Below are positions 5,193 to 9,926 of a stretch of 9,926 nt of DNA, in pieces. Source of the DNA: Nitrospirota bacterium. GTDB taxonomy: Bacteria > Nitrospirota > Thermodesulfovibrionia > Thermodesulfovibrionales > UBA1546. A program made the position numbers and the translations under genes. Where the stretch lies: contig SCSY01000058.1 of assembly GCA_004298625.1 (NCBI GenBank), forward strand, positions 1 through 9,926. The letters run 5' to 3'. Below the pieces are notes generated by a model. That model was not told the DNA's origin, made no database searches, and saw nothing but the letters and a program-made list of their open reading frames with translations. Position 1 is the first letter of the stretch; each line of letters starts with the position of its first letter.

Positions 5193-6449
5193 ATGAATAC
5201 CTATCAAATAATTATTCTTTTTAGTTATCTTTGCGTAACCGCCTTCGGCTACTGGCTACAGTTTCTTAATCTCCAGCATCTGAAGAGATACGGCCACATC
5301 GTCCCTGAAGAATTCAAAGGCTATATTGACGCCGGGCTGTTGAAAAAGACAAGAGATTATACACTGGAACACAGCCGCTTTGATTTTATAGAATCAATCC
5401 TTGGAAATATCATTGTCATCCTATTTTTTTTCGGCGGGCTCATAAACATATACAACTCATGGGTTATATCTTTTGATCTCTCTTTTGTCCTCTCAGGCAT
5501 TATATTCTTCCTTGTCCTGAGTTATGCAAAAACATTTCTCTCTATCCCTTTTGACCTTTACAGCACATTCAGGATCGAAAATAAATATGGATTCAATACG
5601 ATGACAGGGAAGTTATGGCTTACTGATTTTTTGAAATCAATTATACTGTCAACGATATTAATCGGCGTCATGAGCGCTGCGGCATTTTTTCTTATCAAAA
5701 TAAGCCCTGATTTTTGGTGGTTCTTTGTCTGGCTCTTTTTTCTTTTGTTCAGCCTCTTCATGATGTATATCTCGCCTTATGTCATAGAGCCGCTGTTCAA
5801 CAAGTTCACCCCGCTTGAGGATGAGGAGATGGAAGGCTCGATAAAGGATTTAATGAAAAAGGCCGGCATAGCGGTAAGCCGGGTCTTTAAGATAGACGCC
5901 TCTAAACGGAGCAAGCACACAAACGCCTATTTTACAGGCATCGGCAGAGTCAAAAGGATTGTGCTTTACGACACGCTCATTCAGATAATGGAAAAAGGCG
6001 AAATACTTTCGATACTGGCGCATGAGGCAGGCCACTGGAAGAAAAAACATATCTTAAAGATGCTTGTTATTGTGGAGAGCATGTCATTCATAGGCATATA
6101 CATATCCTTTCGCATAATAAAGACAGGAGTCCTCGGCAGATTTTTTGATATTCAGTCCGACACCATTTTTGTAAACCTGATTTTGCTTGGTCTTATCGGA
6201 GGCATTGTCTCTTTTCCCCTGACGCCCTTATTCAGCTATTTTTCAAGGCGGCATGAAAAAGAGGCCGATAAATTCGCTGCTGAGATGACGGAAAATCCCG
6301 GGGCAATGGCAACATCGCTTATTAAACTCTCAAAAGATAATCTTTCTAACTTGCACCCGCATCCTTTTTATGCGTCTTTTTATTATTCTCACCCGCCGGT
6401 TGTGCAGAGGATAAGAGAAATCAAAGAGGAGAGAGGCATGAAGGCGTAG
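5193..6449 (+). CDS. M48 family (Ste24-type) CAAX-like membrane zinc endopeptidase
   Basis: A 418-residue integral membrane metalloprotease, normal length for bacterial Ste24 homologues. An N-terminal membrane region (hydrophobic segments near 4-22, 67-85, 96-116, 148-168 and 174-193) corresponds to the M48 N-terminal domain. The catalytic part has the zinc motif HEAGH (277-281) and the third ligand Glu355 in the EKEAD motif (355-359). Two more helices lie at about 290-310 and 325-345. The C-terminal YYSHPPVVQRIREI is the family's conserved SHPP segment. Eukaryotic Ste24 cleaves prenylated CAAX proteins; bacteria lack that substrate, so the role is probably membrane-protein quality control (inference). 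The start is the first ATG; no Shine-Dalgarno is visible, only a -10-like TAAGAT just upstream. It is 103 bases after the activator and 51 before the dehydrogenase; no functional link to either is evident. Confidence 0.93.
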   Translation: MNTYQIIILFSYLCVTAFGYWLQFLNLQHLKRYGHIVPEEFKGYIDAGLLKKTRDYTLEHSRFDFIESILGNIIVILFFFGGLINIYNSWVISFDLSFVLSGIIFFLVLSYAKTFLSIPFDLYSTFRIENKYGFNTMTGKLWLTDFLKSIILSTILIGVMSAAAFFLIKISPDFWWFFVWLFFLLFSLFMMYISPYVIEPLFNKFTPLEDEEMEGSIKDLMKKAGIAVSRVFKIDASKRSKHTNAYFTGIGRVKRIVLYDTLIQIMEKGEILSILAHEAGHWKKKHILKMLVIVESMSFIGIYISFRIIKTGVLGRFFDIQSDTIFVNLILLGLIGGIVSFPLTPLFSYFSRRHEKEADKFAAEMTENPGAMATSLIKLSKDNLSNLHPHPFYASFYYSHPPVVQRIREIKEERGMKA

Positions 6450-6484
6450 CAATTATTTTTTTTGCAATAAGTCTTCAGCCCGTA

Positions 6485-6493
6485 TGGTATATT
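6485..6493 (+). promoter_or_regulatory. Extended -10 element immediately before the dehydrogenase gene
   Basis: TGGTATATT matches the extended -10 form TG-N-TATAAT with one mismatch. The expected transcript start, about 7 bases downstream, coincides with the ATG at 6501, so the message could be leaderless. A TTGCAA upstream (6462-6467) is 20 bases away, too far for a normal -35. No Shine-Dalgarno sequence is seen before the ATG. Confidence 0.38.
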
Positions 6494-6500
6494 ATTGTCT

Positions 6501-7526
6501 ATGAAAGTTGCGATGTATTACAGGAACAATGATGTGCGTGTCGAGGAGATGCCTGTCCCGAAGATAGGGAAGGGCGAGCTTCTCGTTAAAGTCATGGCGA
6601 GCGGCATCTGCGGAAGCGACGTGATGGAGTGGTATCGGATTAAAAAAGCTCCGCGCGTTCTCGGTCATGAAATTTCTGGAGAAATAGTTGAAATAGGTGA
6701 AGAGGTTAAAAAGTATAAAAAAAGAGATAGGGTTTTTGTATCTCATCATGTTCCGTGCAATACGTGCAGATATTGCCTGAGCGGTTACCATACTGCATGT
6801 GATACGCTCCACAGGACTAATTACGATCCCGGAGGTTTTGCCGAATATCTTAGAGTCCCTGAGATAAACGTTGACAGGGGCGTCTATATCCTTCCGGATA
6901 GCATGTCTTATGAAGAAGGAACTTTTATAGAGCCTTTGGCATGCGTTCTTCGCGGCCAAAGGGTTGCTAATCTTAAGCCTGGGCAGAGTGTGCTTATAAT
7001 TGGAAGCGGCATGTCGGGTCTTTTGCATATAAATCTTGCGCGCGCACTCGGCGCTGGGAAGATTATTGCGACGGATGTAAATGACTACCGTCTGAATGCT
7101 GCTTTAAAATTTGGCGCAGATGCTGTTATAAATGCAAAGGAAGACGTTCCAAAGCGTGCTAAGGAATTAAACGAGGGAAGGCTCGCAGACCTTGTCATAG
7201 TCTGCACAGGCGTAATGCCTGCGGTTAATCAGGCATTGCAGTCTGTTGACAGCGGCGGCACGATTTTGTTTTTTGCAGTTCCGGAGCCGGGGATTAATAT
7301 TTCCGTTCCAATAAATGATTTCTGGCGCAATGAAATAAAGATGATGACCTCTTACGGAGCCGGGCCTTCAGACCTCGCTGTCGCGATAGAGCTTATCAGG
7401 GCAAAGAGAGTTGATGTAAAAGAGATGATTACACACAGGCTCGCCATGTCTGAGGCAGGGCGGGGATTTAAGCTCGTTGCTGAAGGCGGAGAGTCCATAA
7501 AGGTTATTATCGAACCGTGGAGGTAA
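6501..7526 (+). CDS. Zinc-dependent medium-chain alcohol/polyol dehydrogenase (MDR superfamily)
   Basis: A 341-residue cytoplasmic oxidoreductase. The GroES-like N-terminal domain has catalytic zinc ligands Cys37 (GICGSD) and His56-Glu57 (GHE), with Glu144 (IEPLAC) as the usual further ligand. A complete structural-zinc lobe is present: Cys86, Cys89, Cys92 and Cys100 (PCNTCRYC...C). The Rossmann domain has GSGMSG (168-173) and an acidic Asp192 (ATDVND) at the end of the second strand, favouring NAD over NADP. This places it with the sorbitol/threonine/alcohol dehydrogenases; the substrate cannot be told from sequence, so no gene symbol is given. The chosen start is ATG 6501; an in-frame TTG at 6495 would add two residues. 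It has an extended -10 element just upstream and no Shine-Dalgarno. It ends 80 bases before a convergent gene; that gap (7527-7606) shows no clear terminator hairpin. Confidence 0.9.
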   Translation: MKVAMYYRNNDVRVEEMPVPKIGKGELLVKVMASGICGSDVMEWYRIKKAPRVLGHEISGEIVEIGEEVKKYKKRDRVFVSHHVPCNTCRYCLSGYHTACDTLHRTNYDPGGFAEYLRVPEINVDRGVYILPDSMSYEEGTFIEPLACVLRGQRVANLKPGQSVLIIGSGMSGLLHINLARALGAGKIIATDVNDYRLNAALKFGADAVINAKEDVPKRAKELNEGRLADLVIVCTGVMPAVNQALQSVDSGGTILFFAVPEPGINISVPINDFWRNEIKMMTSYGAGPSDLAVAIELIRAKRVDVKEMITHRLAMSEAGRGFKLVAEGGESIKVIIEPWR

Positions 7527-7606
7527 CTCTATTGTGGAAGTTTCAGAGAGCGAATAAATGTGTATAGCCGGAGCATTTTATTATTTTTCATTTGCAGCCT
7601 TTCCAG

Positions 7607-8449
7607 TTATAACGACCACCCGCGTAAAAAGATTACCATTCTATAGGATATTTTTGCATCGGCAACGTTTTGCTGTTCGATAAGGATATAGCTCTGTCCT
7701 TCTTCTCTTTCTTCATGAATGTTTATGGCCCGGGGATCGGCATATCTGGATTTAGGATAGACAATGGTTCCCGAAGAGGTTTTCGCTTTTATATATGACT
7801 TTCGAAAAAGCAGGTTATTCTCCGTCTTTAAATCCGTATTCCAGATAAAAATTTCAGCGACAGCATGATCCTTGTGCATATTAACGAACACATCTGTTTG
7901 TCTCTCAATCTCTGCGGAGTCCATTTTTTTCACAGCGGGCTCGACAATATCCCGAAACTCCTTGAAGACCGATTCGTAATATGAATAATTCAACTTGGCA
8001 ACCGCTGGAATAGATTCTAATTCTTTTGGTTCCACTACCGAGGTTACAATGAAATAGCGAAAGAACTGCCACATAGCCGCAGGCATCGGAACTTGTTCTT
8101 TCCTCGCCACCTCAAATGGAACTCCGATCATTTTACCCGATTCATAGCCTCGTAGAATGCACCGAGTAGCTTTAGGTAAGACATCGACATTCTCAATTTC
8201 AATCGAAATACTAACCGGGGATTCCAGCTTCTTGCCGTTTACGGTGTCCACAAGTAAAGTTCTGACTCCGACCTTCTTGCCCTTCTCAGCCCGAACGCCT
8301 ATGCCCTCAATTGTGAGATATGTCCCTAACGGGTATCCCAGCTTCCCCATAGGAATATCTCCCGTTGATAAAGTCTGTGCAAATACCGAAGGGACGAGAA
8401 AAAGCCATATTAATACGGCAAGGAAAGTTTTATTCGAGGCTGCTATCAT
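7607..8449 (-). CDS. Secreted protein of unknown function
   Basis: I do not recognise this family. With the start at 8449 the protein has 280 residues and a textbook signal peptide: Lys7, a hydrophobic core (about 8-20) and a VFA-Q cleavage site near residue 24, without a lipobox Cys. The mature protein begins with a compact, beta-rich segment (about 34-115: MGKLGYPLGTYLTIEG ... LLVDTVNGKKLESPV ... GYESGKMIGVP), followed by an aromatic stretch MWQFFRYF and a mixed alpha/beta C-terminal half. No catalytic motif is evident. An AAAGGA site (8463-8458) 8 bases upstream supports the 8449 start. An alternative ATG at 8482 overlaps the upstream stop by one base (TGATG) and would add 11 residues before the signal peptide. 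Either way it is the second gene of a two-gene unit with the propeller protein, so both probably act in the periplasm or at the envelope. Confidence 0.7.
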   Translation of the reverse strand: MIAASNKTFLAVLIWLFLVPSVFAQTLSTGDIPMGKLGYPLGTYLTIEGIGVRAEKGKKVGVRTLLVDTVNGKKLESPVSISIEIENVDVLPKATRCILRGYESGKMIGVPFEVARKEQVPMPAAMWQFFRYFIVTSVVEPKELESIPAVAKLNYSYYESVFKEFRDIVEPAVKKMDSAEIERQTDVFVNMHKDHAVAEIFIWNTDLKTENNLLFRKSYIKAKTSSGTIVYPKSRYADPRAINIHEEREEGQSYILIEQQNVADAKISYRMVIFLRGWSL

Positions 8450-8481
8450 TCGACCCATCCTTTCGACATAAATTTTATTCA

Positions 8482-9468
8482 TCAGATGCCGGTTTTTATC
8501 TCAAAAATCCGATAGGATATTTTATCGCTTTTGCCATTTCTATGGAAGACAGCTATTTCTTTCTCACTTGAAAGCCACAAGGGTGGCCAGCCCCATTCTG
8601 TCGAGAAAGGCAAGTCAATAGTCGAGATCAATTCACCGTTCGATTTCCATATATATAATTTTTCTTTGACAAAATAATGATCTACGATCCCGGCAATAAA
8701 GCTACCGGATGGAGACCATGTTAAAACTCTGCCGGAGGGTCGGTCATTTTTAGATTCTCCCTTCTTGAATTCTATTTTATAGGTTTTTGAATCATTAATA
8801 AGTTGGATTATCAAATAATAGTTTTCCTTATTATCATCGTCCCCGAAAAAAGCATATCGAGAACCATCAGGAGAAAAACGGGAACTTTTACCATGCAAGT
8901 CGGCAAAAAGGTATTTTTTGGTTTTATCGGTCAAGTCGTGAAAATCAATGCCGCGAGGTACATAGGGACAGGAAATAAACTTTGTTTCATCAGGATGCAT
9001 GCCTGAGATTTCATCGGCATAACCGCTCCCGGTTCCTTTATATAAACGAAGCTCTTTGGTCCTTATATTCCAGACGCCGGTATTGTATGTCCTTTTTCCG
9101 GTTGTATCATCGAGAAAGTTGCAGGCAATCCTTTCAGAATCCAGAGGATATGCGCCTAATAGAATGCCTGTCTTTTTTTCATCGGGAGTTAACCTTAAGA
9201 TTTCTTTTTCTGTCTCAAAGTCCACCAATGATAAACCAATGGGCTTGTCCCATAAAGGGAAAGCACGGGAAAGAGTAGGTGTCTTTTTTTGGATAATGTC
9301 AATCTTGACAATTCTCCCATTTTCAAGAAGCATGAAGTTTATTGTCTTGGCATCCGCGAATAAAATAGTCGGAAAAAACAGCAGAACAATGACAAAAATT
9401 GATGATATTGATCGAGTCCGCCTTTTATCGGTTAGGTTGGGTGACTCGTTATGGTTTCGTTCTTTCAT
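8482..9468 (-). CDS. Exported WD40/TolB-like beta-propeller protein
   Basis: A 328-residue protein with an N-terminal signal peptide (basic KRRTR at 15-19, hydrophobic core about 21-36, cleavage probably after ADA at 38-40). The mature part consists of repeating short beta-strands with propeller-type turns: HPDETKFISC, SPDGSRYAFFGD, WSPSGSFIAGI and IWKSNGELISTIDL. These SPDG/SPSG loops are typical of TolB/WD40-like propellers, usually binding or scaffolding proteins; no enzyme motif is visible. The open frame extends upstream to 9573, but the extended -10 promoter at 9547-9555 lies inside that extension and the first 25 residues look non-coding. I therefore choose ATG 9468; ATG 9498 is possible. 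Neither has a strong Shine-Dalgarno. Its stop overlaps or nearly abuts the downstream secreted-protein gene, so the two are likely co-transcribed. The specific function is unknown. Confidence 0.75.
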   Translation of the reverse strand: MKERNHNESPNLTDKRRTRSISSIFVIVLLFFPTILFADAKTINFMLLENGRIVKIDIIQKKTPTLSRAFPLWDKPIGLSLVDFETEKEILRLTPDEKKTGILLGAYPLDSERIACNFLDDTTGKRTYNTGVWNIRTKELRLYKGTGSGYADEISGMHPDETKFISCPYVPRGIDFHDLTDKTKKYLFADLHGKSSRFSPDGSRYAFFGDDDNKENYYLIIQLINDSKTYKIEFKKGESKNDRPSGRVLTWSPSGSFIAGIVDHYFVKEKLYIWKSNGELISTIDLPFSTEWGWPPLWLSSEKEIAVFHRNGKSDKISYRIFEIKTGI

Positions 9469-9546
9469 TTTTTTCTTTTCATGCTTTAATTGAACCATCC
9501 GCCAATTATGACGCCTGCAAATAATTCCACTCGCAACGTACTCTAA

Positions 9547-9555
9547 ATTATAGCA
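9547..9555 (-). promoter_or_regulatory. Extended -10 promoter for the propeller/secreted-protein pair
   Basis: On the minus strand TGCTATAAT is a perfect extended -10 (TG-N-TATAAT); no good -35 hexamer is found at 16-18 bases, which extended -10 promoters can tolerate. The predicted start near 9540 leaves a leader of about 70 bases before ATG 9468 and excludes a start codon at 9573. Confidence 0.55.
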
Positions 9556-9603
9556 CGGGCAGCTTAAGGACACTGCCTTTGCCCGAAAAAACGAGAACTC
9601 AAT

Positions 9604-9632
9604 AAAAAGGGCGGGGCCTATGCCCCGCCCTT
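9604..9632 (-). terminator. Rho-independent terminator after the surface-protein gene
   Basis: AAGGGCGGGGC (9607-9617) pairs perfectly with GCCCCGCCCTT (9622-9632) around a 4-base loop. On the minus strand the stem is followed by a T run (9608-9604). It lies 19 bases past the stop at 9652 and isolates the upstream gene from the propeller-protein unit. Confidence 0.88.
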
Positions 9633-9651
9633 ACACGCGCGTCAGTAGTTC

Positions 9652-9926
9652 TTATTTTCCGCTCATATCATGAGGGACAGAAACAGCGGTCGAGGCAATC
9701 GTCTCGTTCCCGGCTATGTCTGTCGCCCTGTATGTTATCGTATATAGCCTTCCGCTGCCTGTTCCTGATCTCTCTGCACGAAGTAAGATCGATCCATCAG
9801 GATTTATCACAATATCATTTGCCGTGTCTCCGTCGCCGAGTCCATTGTCAGGCTCGTTGCTGGTAACGGATATAAGCACAACTTTTGTTTTTTCAGTGCA
9901 TGCATCGCTTACACTGACCAAAGGCG
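9652..9926 (-). CDS. C-terminal end of a large secreted/surface protein with Ig-like (HYR-type) repeat
   Basis: The reading frame is open from the right window edge to the stop, so this is the 3' end of a gene that begins outside; no start should be assigned here. About 90 residues are visible. They show the VSVSDACTEKTKVVLISVTSNEPDNGLGDG pattern followed by LLRAERSGTGSGRLYTITY and ATDIAGNET, ending in VSVPHDMSGK. This resembles the 'NEPDNGLGDGDT ... LRAERSGTGSGRxYTITYxATD' module I recall at the C-termini of long extracellular bacterial proteins, related to HYR/Ig-like beta-sandwich repeats used in adhesion or as structural spacers. Surface or extracellular location is inferred from the family type. 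The terminator at 9604-9632 follows. Confidence 0.75.
   Translation of the reverse strand, partial: PLVSVSDACTEKTKVVLISVTSNEPDNGLGDGDTANDIVINPDGSILLRAERSGTGSGRLYTITYRATDIAGNETIASTAVSVPHDMSGK

Noticed and set aside
6501..7526. Naming the dehydrogenase as threonine 3-dehydrogenase (tdh) or sorbitol dehydrogenase.
   Set aside because: The zinc and NAD motifs are shared by the whole MDR superfamily and there is no diagnostic partner gene (for example kbl) beside it.

Overview
The window looks like a chromosomal segment of a mid-GC, Gram-negative-type bacterium. The gene families (a sigma54 activator, tandem UspA proteins, a YeeE/YedE sulfur transporter) and the interspersed GTCATTCCCGC...CCGGCATGAC and CCCCCTTGATAAGGGGG repeats resemble Nitrospirota or sulfur-cycling 'deltaproteobacterial' genomes. 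That placement is inference from gene content and style; no rRNA or other phylogenetic marker is present. I see no tRNA, rRNA, CRISPR array, insertion sequence or prophage.

Layout. Bases 1-353 (minus) hold the N-terminal part of a Yip1-like membrane protein with its own sigma70-type promoter. A 346-base gap follows, carrying that promoter, a ~100-base foldable interspersed repeat and a terminator. From 3500 down to 700 (minus) runs a four-gene operon: three tandem universal stress proteins, the first with a C-terminal membrane anchor, then a YeeE/YedE (TsuA-like) thiosulfate/sulfur transporter whose start overlaps the preceding stop. It ends in a strong Rho-independent terminator (649-677). 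Divergent from it (plus, 3728-5089) is a sigma54-dependent activator with a cysteine-rich PAS sensor, an AAA+ domain and a Fis-type HTH. The 227-base divergent region contains a good -24/-12 (sigma54) promoter facing the stress operon and, about 95 bases further upstream, a 12+12-base perfect palindrome plus half-sites. That is the geometry of an enhancer-binding-protein circuit, and I regard it as the main biological unit of the window: a sensor/activator switching on stress proteins and sulfur-compound uptake.

Next on the plus strand come a Ste24-type M48 CAAX endopeptidase (5193-6449) and a zinc-dependent medium-chain dehydrogenase (6501-7526). Both lack a visible Shine-Dalgarno sequence and have -10-like elements ending just before the start codon, so they may be leaderless.

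The right end (minus) has a two-gene unit of exported proteins: a beta-propeller-like protein (8482-9468) followed by an unrecognised secreted protein (7607-8449), driven from an extended -10 promoter. After a GC-rich terminator (9604-9632) comes the C-terminal end of a large, probably surface-exposed protein with an Ig-like/HYR-type repeat, cut by the window edge.
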